A stretch of DNA of 64,000 nucleotides from Paenibacillus andongensis (GTDB lineage Bacteria; Bacillota; Bacilli; Paenibacillales; NBRC-103111), in contig NZ_CP104467.1 of assembly GCF_025369935.1 (NCBI RefSeq), positions 1,619,001 to 1,683,000 of the forward strand. The letters run 5' to 3'. This document shows, one piece after another, positions 44,402 through 52,437 of this stretch (the stretch's first letter is position 1; every line of letters begins with the position of its first letter). A program made the position numbers and the translations under genes. The notes beneath the pieces were generated by a model. It worked only from the letters and a program-made list of their open reading frames with translations, was not told where the DNA came from and did no database searches.

Positions 44402-45670
44402 TCACCGAATCACTTTCTTAATCGCTTGGGCAGCTACAATGCCTAACTCAATCTTGCTTAAACCAAAGTACACTTCTTTCGTTAAATCATAAGGAACCGG
44501 TATTGGAATGGAGCGCATATGTACCAGTGGCTCCTTCACATTGTTGAACCAGTCACCGGGCTCCACAGGGGCCAAGCTCCTGTCAGGCCATACGGATGTA
44601 AGCTTAGGACTATAAAACGGCTGAGTCCCTTTCTTAAGGGCGCAGCCATCCAGCCTCTCCTGATATTTCATATCGGGAGGGGTTTTTCTTATTTGGGCAA
44701 ACAGGTGAGGCCAGTAATCGGAACGTGATCCTGTGTGTGGAGTTGCGGCCGCAAATCGAAGCACTCCTTGTCGTACTTCGGGTGCTCCAAAAAGTATCGC
44801 ATACAAGCTTTTTCCGAATTCGATGCGCTCTGTTAAGCTAGCGAAATTCTCAAGTATGAGTCCAGCCAGATGCGGCTGAGGTGCTTGGGATTCGCTGGAA
44901 GCGTGGAAAAAGGGAAACCCGATTTGATTCAATTGCAGCCAGGCTTGTGTTTTGAACAAAGGCGTATTCAACACGTTTTGCTGAATCTGTTTATTCTTTA
45001 CGATTCGTTTTTCGATGTAGTTTTGCTCATTAACAATTAGTGCAATGGTTAGCGCGGCCGATTCTTGATTTATCCAGAAGTCGTTCCAAACAGGGAACAT
45101 CCAGGACGAGATGTCCAAATGCGGAAGAAGGTGAAACAAACTCATTTTTCGTTTCTTGCTTTCAAGGTAGAGCAGTAGTTGTGGATAAGCATCTTGAAAA
45201 ATAAGACCGTTCGCTCGTTCCAGAAAAGCAAATAGATGCTGGGCCAATTCATTGCTTATCAAATGTGGCAGCAGCTCCCCGCGAAGATCGGTCATGCACC
45301 AACCCCCGTTGCGGGAAACCATATGGGCAAGCAGTGCCCAGTGAAGCTCCGGGTGATCCTGGTAACAAGACCAGTATGCGTTTGTTCGTGTCACATTATT
45401 TCGGTTTTCCTGCTGGGTTCGTTCCTTGATTCGATGCACAATCGCCTTTTCATCTGTGGTGAGAGGAGAACTTACGACACCGCTTTGCAGCAGAGCTACT
45501 TGATGTTTTAAGCCCTTTTCCAACCGTCCTGTGAATGCTGCAGTGACAGGGATTTCCTCCAAAGGGTCAACTATTTTAGCAGAGGAATCCAGAAGCAGTG
45601 ATGCTTGCTGTTTGAACAGCTGAGCGACCGCATTCGGGAGTCCTCTCATTTTGCTTAGAAGATCCTTCAT
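44402..45670 (-). CDS. DUF2515 family protein (YppC-like)
   Basis: 422-aa soluble protein, rich in His/Trp/Phe, resembling the DUF2515 family of Bacillales (B. subtilis YppC). Features: HWALLAHMVSRNGGWCMTDL near 115-135 and DISSWMFPVWNDFWINQESAAL. No signal peptide. ATG 45670 follows AGAGGTAAG; the frame from 45709 adds 13 residues without a better site. Convergent with the flippase. Function unknown. Confidence 0.8.
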   Translation of the reverse strand: MKDLLSKMRGLPNAVAQLFKQQASLLLDSSAKIVDPLEEIPVTAAFTGRLEKGLKHQVALLQSGVVSSPLTTDEKAIVHRIKERTQQENRNNVTRTNAYWSCYQDHPELHWALLAHMVSRNGGWCMTDLRGELLPHLISNELAQHLFAFLERANGLIFQDAYPQLLLYLESKKRKMSLFHLLPHLDISSWMFPVWNDFWINQESAALTIALIVNEQNYIEKRIVKNKQIQQNVLNTPLFKTQAWLQLNQIGFPFFHASSESQAPQPHLAGLILENFASLTERIEFGKSLYAILFGAPEVRQGVLRFAAATPHTGSRSDYWPHLFAQIRKTPPDMKYQERLDGCALKKGTQPFYSPKLTSVWPDRSLAPVEPGDWFNNVKEPLVHMRSIPIPVPYDLTKEVYFGLSKIELGIVAAQAIKKVIR

Positions 45671-45812
45671 GTTCTTACCTCTTGGTTTTACTGTTCCTCC
45701 CAACACCAATCACCTCCCCAACCTTCACCGAATCCTTGACTCTAGTGTTTGCTTATTCACTTACAGGTATGTGGGAACGGGGCCAAATATGGCTAGGGCT
45801 TCCAATCATTAA

Positions 45813-45980
45813 GGCCAGCTAACGATTCGTCAGGTTGGAGACGACCTATACTTCACTAAATTTTCAGACTCAGGCGAATCTCGGGTACTTCGCTATGATT
45901 TAAGTGGAAATGTAGTAAAGAGTGACGCCAAGTGCAGGGCAGGGGAAGACAAGTTGTACGGCGTACAACAATTTTCTTGA
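45813..45980 (+). pseudogene. Possible gene remnant
   Basis: A 55-codon open stretch with no start or RBS whose translation looks like real protein (VGDDLYFTKFSDSGESRVLR followed by YDLSGNVVKS), similar in style to one blade of a beta-propeller or DUF5050 repeat protein. It runs into the hairpin array. Probably a decayed fragment; no intact copy lies in the window. Confidence 0.35.
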
Positions 45981-46133
45981 TTTCTTCTGAAAAAGCTAAG
46001 AATGTTGCACGGTATACAACAATTTAGCCTTTAAATGTGCGATAGAGATACTTTTGGCTGGAATTGTTGTATTTGCTGCAACAATCGTGTGGAATCTGTG
46101 GATTTACTTGCCAAAAGTTGTAGAAAATACAAC
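45953..46133. repeat. Hairpin array 2 (four GTTGTA-type stem-loops)
   Basis: GTTGTACGGCGTACAAC (45953-45969, perfect), GTTGCACGGTATACAAC (46004-46020, imperfect), ATTGTTG...CAACAAT (46063-46085), GTTGTA.GAAAA.TACAAC (46117-46133). Centres are about 51, 62 and 51 bp apart, the same rhythm as the array at 6119-6310, and the linkers share segments such as GCTGGAA before the third hairpin. Confidence 0.78.
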
Positions 46134-46203
46134 CTCTAGCTTACTCCGGAGAAGCAAGAGAATTCCTAAGCCGGGAAGTCGATGCCTAGAAACTTATAAA
46201 TAG

Positions 46204-46232
46204 AAAAACCTTGCGAGGGTTAATCGCAAGGT
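46204..46232 (-). terminator. Terminator of the SPFH-RHH operon
   Basis: ACCTTGCGA/TCGCAAGGT perfect 9-bp stem with TTTTT on the minus strand, just past the RHH gene stop. Confidence 0.85.
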
Positions 46233-46240
46233 CATAATAA

Positions 46241-46432
46241 TCACTCATCCGTCTTTTCCGAAGTGGCTTGTTCTGTTCCGGGTTTAATCACACGTCCGGT
46301 TCGATGAAGCGCTTCGCGCAGCAAATACTCGATATGCCCGTTAACACTGCGGAATTCATCCTCCGCCCAACGCTCCAAAGCCTCGTACAGCTTAGGATCA
46401 AGTCGGAGCGGGAAATTTTTCTTAGGAGCCAT
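46241..46432 (-). CDS. Ribbon-helix-helix (Arc-like) DNA-binding protein
   Basis: 63 aa. The N-terminal ribbon-helix-helix (FPLRLDPKLYEALERWAEDEF, then VNGHIEYLLREAL) occupies residues 6-42 and has the pattern of Arc/MetJ-type repressors; the tail is polar. It follows the SPFH gene by 11 bp in the same operon. A dimer of such a protein could bind the 11-bp-phased sites in front of the operon (inference). A toxin partner is not evident, so an antitoxin role is less likely. Confidence 0.85.
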   Translation of the reverse strand: MAPKKNFPLRLDPKLYEALERWAEDEFRSVNGHIEYLLREALHRTGRVIKPGTEQATSEKTDE

Positions 46433-46443
46433 AGCTGGTCCCG

Positions 46444-47283
46444 TTAGTACAACGAACCGGTGTTAATGACCGGACTCGCTGAGCGGTCCGATACAATCGC
46501 AACAAGAAGATTGTTAATCATGGCCGCTTTCCTCTCTTCATCCAGGTGAAGACCTTCGGATTCCAAACGAGCGATAGCCATCTGAACCATCCCCACTGCG
46601 CCATCAACAATAATTTGGCGAGCGGATAAAATGGCAGAAGCTTGCTGGCGTTGAAGCATAGCGCTGGCAATTTCAGTCGAATAAGCAAGGTGGGTCAGGC
46701 GGGACTCGATCACCTCTACACCCGCTACAGACAGACGATGCTGCAATTCAAGGCTGAGCTCAGCGGCAACTTCATCTGCATTGCCCCTAAGTGAGTAACC
46801 ATCGCTTTCAAAGCGATCATATGGATACTTGCTAGCGACATGGCGCAGCGCTGTTTCACTTTGGATTTCGACGAACTTTTCGTAGCTGTCCACATCAAAG
46901 AGGGCCTTGTAGGTATCGACTACTTTAAACACAATAACGGCCGCGATCTCGATCGGGTTTCCTTCAATATCGTTAACTTTGAGCTTCACACTGTTAAAAT
47001 TGCGCACGCGCAAGGAAATTTTCCTTCTGCTTGAAAAAGGGACAATTAACCATAGGCCGCTTTTTCGGATGGTACCCAAGTAGCTGCCGAAGAAAGTGAT
47101 GACAGATGCTTCGTTCGGATTAACAGCAGTGATCGTGGAGACGAATATTAGCCCCAGAATAATAAGGATAATCCCCGGAACAATTTGTTCTTGTGTAAGA
47201 AGGAAAACGCCAAGCCCACCGCCGATAATAAATAATAATAAACCGAGAAAACCGTTTAACGACCAAGCATTTGTTTCTTTCAT
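46444..47283 (-). CDS. SPFH/Band 7 (stomatin-like) membrane protein
   Basis: 279 aa. Two N-terminal helices (about 8-30 and 33-52) followed by the SPFH domain (about 55-230): AVNPNEASVITFFGSYLGT, then ALRHVASKYPYDRFES, and the AYSTEIASAMLQRQQASAI stretch. ATG 47283 follows GAAGGGGTG by 8 nt; the frame from 47334 covers the promoter. Such proteins organise membrane microdomains or protease complexes. Its partner gene encodes an Arc-like regulator. Confidence 0.9.
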   Translation of the reverse strand: MKETNAWSLNGFLGLLLFIIGGGLGVFLLTQEQIVPGIILIILGLIFVSTITAVNPNEASVITFFGSYLGTIRKSGLWLIVPFSSRRKISLRVRNFNSVKLKVNDIEGNPIEIAAVIVFKVVDTYKALFDVDSYEKFVEIQSETALRHVASKYPYDRFESDGYSLRGNADEVAAELSLELQHRLSVAGVEVIESRLTHLAYSTEIASAMLQRQQASAILSARQIIVDGAVGMVQMAIARLESEGLHLDEERKAAMINNLLVAIVSDRSASPVINTGSLY

Positions 47284-47303
47284 TCTTGCAGCACCCCTTC
47301 GAA

Positions 47304-47332
47304 GTATATCTTTTTGATATTTATATGATATC
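47304..47332. promoter_or_regulatory. Phased GATATC-like operator
   Basis: TATATC (47305-47310), GATATT (47316-47321) and GATATC (47327-47332): three hexamers spaced by exactly 11 bp, overlapping the -10 and transcription start of the SPFH-RHH operon. Good candidate for autoregulation by the RHH protein. Confidence 0.5.
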
Positions 47333-47353
47333 ACTTTTTACTTTTAATGTAAA
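47325..47353 (-). promoter_or_regulatory. Promoter of the SPFH-RHH operon
   Basis: Minus strand TTTACA (47353-47348), 17 bp, TATCAT (47330-47325). Confidence 0.65.
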
Positions 47354-47447
47354 TCAAATTCAAGCAAAGTGCTGTCTAATTTAATCTTGACACAAATGTT
47401 AGGGCATGCTATAAGTTAATAAAATTCTAAGCAGTGAGGTGATCGTC

Positions 47448-47792
47448 ATGATTAAAGTATCTAATGAACAAGCTTTTCAAGAACAAATCTCGCAGTCCAC
47501 GTTGACTATTGCTGTATTCAAAGCAAGTTGGTGCAAAGACTGCCACTATATCGAACCCTTCATGCCGGCAGTGGAACAAGCTTATGCTGGGCGCATCACG
47601 TTCATCGAGCTAGACCGCGACGAAGTACCTGATCTTTGTGAGCAGTTGAACATCCTTGGGATACCAAGCTTTATCGCTTTCCGTGGAGGCCAAGAGCTGG
47701 TTCGTTTCGTCAGTAAACTACGCAAAACACGCGAAGAAATTGAAGAGTTCCTCGACCGTGCTATCGAAGTGTCCAATGCTCTAAAGTCTTAA
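47448..47792 (+). CDS. Thioredoxin-family protein
   Basis: 114-aa thioredoxin fold with active site WCKDC (C29, C32) and the cis-proline loop GIPSFIAF. Middle Asp-containing strand IELDRDEVPDL. It has no signal peptide, so it is cytoplasmic. ATG 47448 follows GAGGTG by 6 nt; GTG 47439 is an alternative. The CKDC active site differs from the CGPC of TrxA, suggesting a specialised reductant (inference). Confidence 0.9.
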   Translation: MIKVSNEQAFQEQISQSTLTIAVFKASWCKDCHYIEPFMPAVEQAYAGRITFIELDRDEVPDLCEQLNILGIPSFIAFRGGQELVRFVSKLRKTREEIEEFLDRAIEVSNALKS

Positions 47793-47811
47793 GCACAAAA
47801 TCGTAACGCAA

Positions 47812-47876
47812 AAATCTCTCTTTTGAGTAGAACGGGGTCAAGTTTGACCCCTTTTTACCAAAGAGAGATTTTTTTA
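47812..47876. terminator. Bidirectional terminator
   Basis: AAATCTCTCTTT/AAAGAGAGATTT outer stem enclosing GGGGTCAA/TTGACCCC. A and T runs on both ends serve the thioredoxin gene and the convergent stress protein gene. Confidence 0.85.
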
Positions 47877-47890
47877 ACCCAAGTATATAT

Positions 47891-48412
47891 CTAGGATCGA
47901 TAGCCATACTCAGGGGTATAGGTATTAGCATTCAACGATTGGTTCTTGCGAAATGTTTCATAGGCTTTATGATCGCGGGTCGAGTCAGATTCGACGAGAA
48001 CTAGAATTTTACCATCCTTGACGTAATTATCATATTCTTTGGCCTCATTCTCGGGAATACCTAAGCCGATCAGACCACCGACCAGGCCGCCTGCACCAGC
48101 GCCAACGGCTGCGCCTGTCAAAGTCGCGACAATGGGTCCGGCTGCTATGATAGGGCCTACGCCTGGAATGGCAAGTGCACCAATACCCAGCAGTAGTCCC
48201 GTAACACCACCCAATACACTGCCAGCAGCAGCACCGGTTGCTAGTCCTTCTTCCGCCTTGGTTTCTGTTTGATCCTCGATTTGATTTAAGCCTTCGTTAT
48301 TCCTGCCGATAACTGAGATATCATCTGCTCTGTAGCCTTCTGCTTTGAGTTGGTTAATCACGCGAATGGCCTCTTCTTCTGAATTGAATACTCCAATAAT
48401 GTGCTTACCCAT
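47891..48412 (-). CDS. General stress protein, YflT/heat-induced family
   Basis: 173 aa. The N-terminal domain, starting at KHIIGVFNSEEEAIRVINQL with DDISVIG, matches the YflT (general stress protein 17M) domain. The centre is a long Gly/Ala-rich hydrophobic stretch (about 65-130) resembling glycine-zipper membrane segments. The C-terminus repeats an alpha-beta unit (GKILVLVESDS). ATG 48412 follows AGGAGG by 8 nt. A sigma-B-like promoter lies 60 bp upstream. Confidence 0.85.
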   Translation of the reverse strand: MGKHIIGVFNSEEEAIRVINQLKAEGYRADDISVIGRNNEGLNQIEDQTETKAEEGLATGAAAGSVLGGVTGLLLGIGALAIPGVGPIIAAGPIVATLTGAAVGAGAGGLVGGLIGLGIPENEAKEYDNYVKDGKILVLVESDSTRDHKAYETFRKNQSLNANTYTPEYGYRS

Positions 48413-48446
48413 AGATAAAACCTCCTGCGATCGATTTTGGTTGAAC

Positions 48447-48463
48447 AGCACCATTTTGGTGCT
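48447..48463 (-). promoter_or_regulatory. Hairpin in the 5' UTR of the stress protein gene
   Basis: AGCACCAAAATGGTGCT, a perfect 7-bp stem with a 3-nt loop, lies between promoter and RBS. Confidence 0.55.
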
Positions 48464-48473
48464 CATCTTTTAT

Positions 48474-48498
48474 TTACCCTCGTCCCAAAAGTTGAAAC
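48474..48498 (-). promoter_or_regulatory. Sigma-B-like promoter
   Basis: Minus strand GTTTCA, 13 bp, GGGTAA, one base off the Bacillus sigma-B consensus (GTTTAA and GGGTAT) in each half, in front of a general stress gene. Whether this organism has sigma-B cannot be seen here. Confidence 0.55.
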
Positions 48499-48645
48499 AT
48501 TGAATGACTTATGAACTTCTGCGTGGTTTCGGAGCTTTGTAACAATTGCGAATGGATTTGCCTACTTAATAAAGCTATAATTGAAAGCGGAACAACATCA
48601 TTCGACATGATTAACAGAAGTCACGACATAAAAGTAGGTGCAATC

Positions 48646-49545
48646 ATGCAAAAATTGATTCAAAGATTAGCGAATCTTTCGGCCATTGGCATGTTTCTTA
48701 TTCTTGCAATGGGTGCCTTAGTTACGAAGGCAGATGCAGGTAGAGGCTGCGGAGATGAGTGGCCCCTGTGTCATGGGAAATTCGTCCCGGCACATACGAT
48801 CTCATCGCTTATTGAGTACAGCCATCGATTGGTCGTCGGCATTGTGACGTTACTCCTGGTCGCTACATTCATCCTTGTATTTCGTTATGTGAAACGTAGA
48901 GATGCCAAATTTTTCATCTCTGGTACAGTATTGATGACGCTAATTCAAGCAGCAATGGGAGCTATGGCTGTCGTTTGGCCGCAATCTTCACTCGTGTTGG
49001 CACTGCATTTTGGATTATCCTTATTGGCCTTTGCTTTTTCTTTGCTATTAGCCATTGTTTTTACGCCATGGGGGCAATTTCAGCGTGACACGGCCATTCG
49101 CAGCAGCTTTAAAGCCCTTGTATGGATAACGACGATTTACAGCTATGTGGTTGTTTATCTGGGTGCTTTTGTTCGGCACACCGTTTCATCAGGCGGATGT
49201 TCGGGCTGGCCTTTATGCAATGGAGAAGTAGTCCCTGAACTCAGCGGGGCAACGGGTATTGTTTTTACCCACCGTGTAGCGGCTTTATTACTTTTTATAT
49301 GTATTTTGTTTCTTTACTTACAGGCCAAGCGTTATTATCAAGGCTCAGACAAGCTGAGGTTTGGCAGCAAATGGGCGCTAATTTTAGTGTCTCTTCAAGT
49401 GTTTAGCGGAGCCGTTGTGACCTGGTCTATGGGGAATGAAGTGGCTTATTTATTTACCGGCATGATTCACGCGGTTATTGTGTCTTGCATGTTTGGATTC
49501 TTATGTTATCTATGCGTACTTACGCTATATGACCGCAAAGCTTAA
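48646..49545 (+). CDS. ctaA: Heme A synthase
   Basis: Membrane enzyme converting heme O to heme A, 299 aa, eight helices. Conserved C35 and C42 (GRGCGDEWPLC) and H60 (EYSHR) in the first half; second half repeats with SGGCSGWPLCNG and THR in VFTHRVA, the expected heme ligands. ATG 48646 follows GTAGGTG; the frame from 48511 is rejected because its start lies near the stress-gene promoter and adds a non-family extension. It works after CtaB (30844). Confidence 0.95.
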   Translation: MQKLIQRLANLSAIGMFLILAMGALVTKADAGRGCGDEWPLCHGKFVPAHTISSLIEYSHRLVVGIVTLLLVATFILVFRYVKRRDAKFFISGTVLMTLIQAAMGAMAVVWPQSSLVLALHFGLSLLAFAFSLLLAIVFTPWGQFQRDTAIRSSFKALVWITTIYSYVVVYLGAFVRHTVSSGGCSGWPLCNGEVVPELSGATGIVFTHRVAALLLFICILFLYLQAKRYYQGSDKLRFGSKWALILVSLQVFSGAVVTWSMGNEVAYLFTGMIHAVIVSCMFGFLCYLCVLTLYDRKA

Positions 49546-49600
49546 TACCTGACGGACGAGCTCCTTGGAAGCACGGCAGGGCTACCTTTGCGGTAGAGGA

Positions 49601-49633
49601 GGCCTTCTAACGCGGAAGGCTATTTCCTTTTTT
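49601..49633 (+). terminator. ctaA terminator
   Basis: GCCTTC/GAAGGC stem followed by TATTTCC and a seven-T run. A small CTACC/GGTAG hairpin precedes it (49582-49595). Confidence 0.7.
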
Positions 49634-49683
49634 ACTTACATAGTCATCTACAATCTCACAATTAAAGGTGGAACAAACATTAC

Positions 49684-51447
49684 ATGGTACCAACTAATCT
49701 ACGAGCTTTTCTAGACATTTTGCGCCGCGAAAATCAACTGATTGAAATCTGCGCTCCAATAGACCCGAATCTAGAACTCGCTGAGATTCATCGCAGAGTC
49801 ATCGACGAGCAAGGCCCTGCCTTGCTGTTCACGAATGTCAAAGGAAGTTCATTCCCAGTCGTCTCAAATCTGTTCGGGACTACACGACGGGTTGATCTTG
49901 CCTTCGGCCCCAAGCCAGAGCAATTCATGAAAGCGGTTATTAACGCTACAAGTACGTTAATGCCTCCAACGCCGCAAGCACTCTGGGGAGAACGCGCCCT
50001 CATTATGGATCTGCTGAAGGTTGGAACGAAGAGAGTACAGCCTAACCAAGCGCCGATTCTCGGCGGCTTGAAGCAGGATAACCCGCTCGCCGGACTGCCT
50101 GTCCTGACGAGCTGGCAAGAAGACGGCGGCCCGTTCGTCACGCTGCCGCTTGTCTACACCGAGCACCCTGACGGCGGCCATCATAACCTTGGCATGTATC
50201 GCATGCAGGTTTATGATGACTTCACGACCGGGATGCACTGGCAAATACATAAAGGCGGCGGCTTCCATTACCACGAAGCCGAGAAACGCAACAAACCGCT
50301 GCCCGTCACCGTGTTCCTGGGCGGCCCGCCTGCGCTCATCGCCTCGGCGATTGCGCCGGTGCCCGAGCACCTGCCCGAGCTGATGCTCGCTTCGCTCATC
50401 CTCGGCCAGAAGCTCCCCATGGTGGAGAACCCCCATGGGGGGCACCGCCTCGTGGCCGAGGCGGAGTTCGCGATATGCGGCTCCGTTCCGCCGCATGTGA
50501 GACGCCCCGAAGGGCCGTTCGGCGACCACTTCGGGTATTACTCACTCATCCATGATTTCCCGGTGTTCAACGTGAATCATGTATGGCACCGCAAAGACGC
50601 GATCTATCCGGCGACGATCGTCGGTAAACCGCGCCAAGAGGATTACTTCCTTGGCGAGTTCCTGCAAAGACTGCTTGAGCCCGCGTTTCCGATGGCGATG
50701 CCGGGGGTGAAAGACCTCTGGACGTATGCAGAGACCGGGTTCCACCCGCTCGCAGCTGCCGTCGTCCGCGAGAGCTACAGCCGTGAGGCGCTCGGCACGG
50801 CATTCCGTATCCTAGGTGAGGGTCAACTCTCACTCACCAAGTTCTTGATCGTCACAGACAAGCCGACGGTCCTAGCCAACTTCACCGAGCTGCTTGAAAC
50901 GGTGCTCGTGCGTTTTGATCCAGGCCGTGACCTATTCATCTTCAACAAAACATCGCATGATACGCTTGATTATACAGGTGGCCAGCTGAATCACGGCAGT
51001 AAAGCAGTTCTTCTCGGTACAGGCGACCCTGTACGCGAGCTGCCAAGAGCCTACACCGCTGGTGAGCTGCCTGAGATCCATGACATTGCCGTTTACTGTG
51101 GCGGATGTCTGCTTGTCTCAGGCGCGTCATACGCGGCGGAGCCGGAGCTGCCACAGCGTCTGCTGGCGAATGCAGCCAGCCGCTTAACGGAGTGGCCGCT
51201 TGTCATCTTAGTAGATGACGCCAGCGGCATCGCGCACGACCAAACCAAGTTCTTATGGACCGTGTTCACTCGTTTCAATCCGGCTAGTGACATGTACGCG
51301 CAGTCCAGCGTGAATCGTCATCACATCGCTTACGAAGTTCCGATTGTGATTGATGCTCGTATGAAACCGGGATACCCCGATGAGCTGTTCCCGCGGGAAG
51401 ATATCGTGGAACTCGTGGACCGCCGTTGGAAGGAATATTTCGCATGA
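49684..51447 (+). CDS. UbiD-family decarboxylase (menaquinone futalosine pathway candidate)
   Basis: Prenylated-FMN-dependent decarboxylase, 587 aa, the long menaquinone-type UbiD (SCO4490-like). Visible family segments: MHWQIHKGGGFHYHEAE (Mn/prFMN region), LGGPPALIASAIAPVPE, EAEFAICGSVPPHVRRPEGPFGDHFGYY (with the catalytic Glu-Arg-Glu type residues) and FNKTSHDTLDY. The ATG at 49684 has AAAGGTGGA 11 nt upstream. MqnE of the same pathway is at 55721, so this is probably the 1,4-dihydroxy-6-naphthoate step enzyme (MqnL-type; inference). The middle of the gene (about 50280-50560) is unusually GC-rich. Confidence 0.88.
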   Translation: MVPTNLRAFLDILRRENQLIEICAPIDPNLELAEIHRRVIDEQGPALLFTNVKGSSFPVVSNLFGTTRRVDLAFGPKPEQFMKAVINATSTLMPPTPQALWGERALIMDLLKVGTKRVQPNQAPILGGLKQDNPLAGLPVLTSWQEDGGPFVTLPLVYTEHPDGGHHNLGMYRMQVYDDFTTGMHWQIHKGGGFHYHEAEKRNKPLPVTVFLGGPPALIASAIAPVPEHLPELMLASLILGQKLPMVENPHGGHRLVAEAEFAICGSVPPHVRRPEGPFGDHFGYYSLIHDFPVFNVNHVWHRKDAIYPATIVGKPRQEDYFLGEFLQRLLEPAFPMAMPGVKDLWTYAETGFHPLAAAVVRESYSREALGTAFRILGEGQLSLTKFLIVTDKPTVLANFTELLETVLVRFDPGRDLFIFNKTSHDTLDYTGGQLNHGSKAVLLGTGDPVRELPRAYTAGELPEIHDIAVYCGGCLLVSGASYAAEPELPQRLLANAASRLTEWPLVILVDDASGIAHDQTKFLWTVFTRFNPASDMYAQSSVNRHHIAYEVPIVIDARMKPGYPDELFPREDIVELVDRRWKEYFA

Positions 51448-52400
51448 GTGCGGATCGACTTCGTTCCTTTTATCCACATGCAGGGTTTGTTCTGGTGTAT
51501 ATCCTTTGGGGCATTAATTTAGCCTCTCTAAAAATTGGGGGACGAGAATGGGATTCTCTCGTTTTTAACGGGTTGCGATTCGCGAGTATGATTCCGATGC
51601 TGTGGGTCTATACTTACTTTTATTATCGATCGCGTTCGCTGAAGATACAGATGGCTGGTAGAGATCTTCTCCTTATATGCGGATTAGGCATTCTCAATGC
51701 TATTGGCATGGAAGCCCTTCTGCAGTATGCCTTGCAGTTTTCTAACTCCGCGAATGGTGCTGTTTTGGGGCGCGGCTTCATGCCCGTCATAACCGTTCTT
51801 TTTGCTTTATTTGCCGGTCAAATGAGGCTCACTTGGCGCATTCTAATAGGAATTCCATTAGCTTTAGGCAGTGTAATCGTCATTGTCTCAGGCGGCGTTG
51901 ATGGCTGCCATCTAGGAGGAGAAACGTTCCGAGGGGATATTTTATTACTGATGCGCAGTGTGATGGGGGCCATTTATCTTATCGGTATGAATCGACTTGT
52001 ATTGCGCTATCCACTGCCGCTGCTGATTTCGTTCGAAATGACTGCGGGAGCTCTTTCGCTGCTGCCCTTCGTACTCTGGCGTGCTGACGCCGCCTATTTT
52101 GCGGCCATCTCTTCGACAGGTTGGATCAGCTTAATTTATACATCTCTATTAGCTACTGCCTTAGGATTTTCTATACACAACTGGAGTTTAGCGAAGCTAG
52201 GTCCGTTCAGATCCTCTGCTTATGGGTACTTACTTCCTGTCACAGCAGCTATTGCAGGCTACATCTTTTTACATGAGTCTATTTCCCTGTATCAATGTTT
52301 GGGTGGTGTTGGGGTTTTGGCAGCTATGTACTTAGTACAGCGGGATCGTTCACAGAAGGTGAAACAGACCCTGCTAAGCGAACAAACAGCAAAGCTATAA
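51444..52400 (+). CDS. EamA/DMT-family transporter
   Basis: 318-aa membrane protein with ten helices in two EamA repeats (first repeat FVLVYILWGINLASLKIGG, second from LLMRSVMGAIYLIGMNRL), and the typical final loop DSISLYQCLGG-like HESISLYQCLGGVGVL. Its ATG overlaps the ubiD stop (ATGA). Such carriers export amino acids or metabolites; the substrate is unknown. The frame from 51426 is a longer, unsupported start. Confidence 0.9.
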   Translation: MSADRLRSFYPHAGFVLVYILWGINLASLKIGGREWDSLVFNGLRFASMIPMLWVYTYFYYRSRSLKIQMAGRDLLLICGLGILNAIGMEALLQYALQFSNSANGAVLGRGFMPVITVLFALFAGQMRLTWRILIGIPLALGSVIVIVSGGVDGCHLGGETFRGDILLLMRSVMGAIYLIGMNRLVLRYPLPLLISFEMTAGALSLLPFVLWRADAAYFAAISSTGWISLIYTSLLATALGFSIHNWSLAKLGPFRSSAYGYLLPVTAAIAGYIFLHESISLYQCLGGVGVLAAMYLVQRDRSQKVKQTLLSEQTAKL

Positions 52401-52437
52401 CCGAACAAATTTGCGAGGATGAAAAAGGGGTGTGCCC

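Noticed and set aside
45953-46133. CRISPR array
   Set aside because: Repeats are short, palindromic and not identical, intervals are unequal, and no cas gene is nearby.
49788-50833. Antisense ORFs of 117-190 codons inside the UbiD gene
   Set aside because: Shadow frames of the GC-rich central part; no RBS and no family features.
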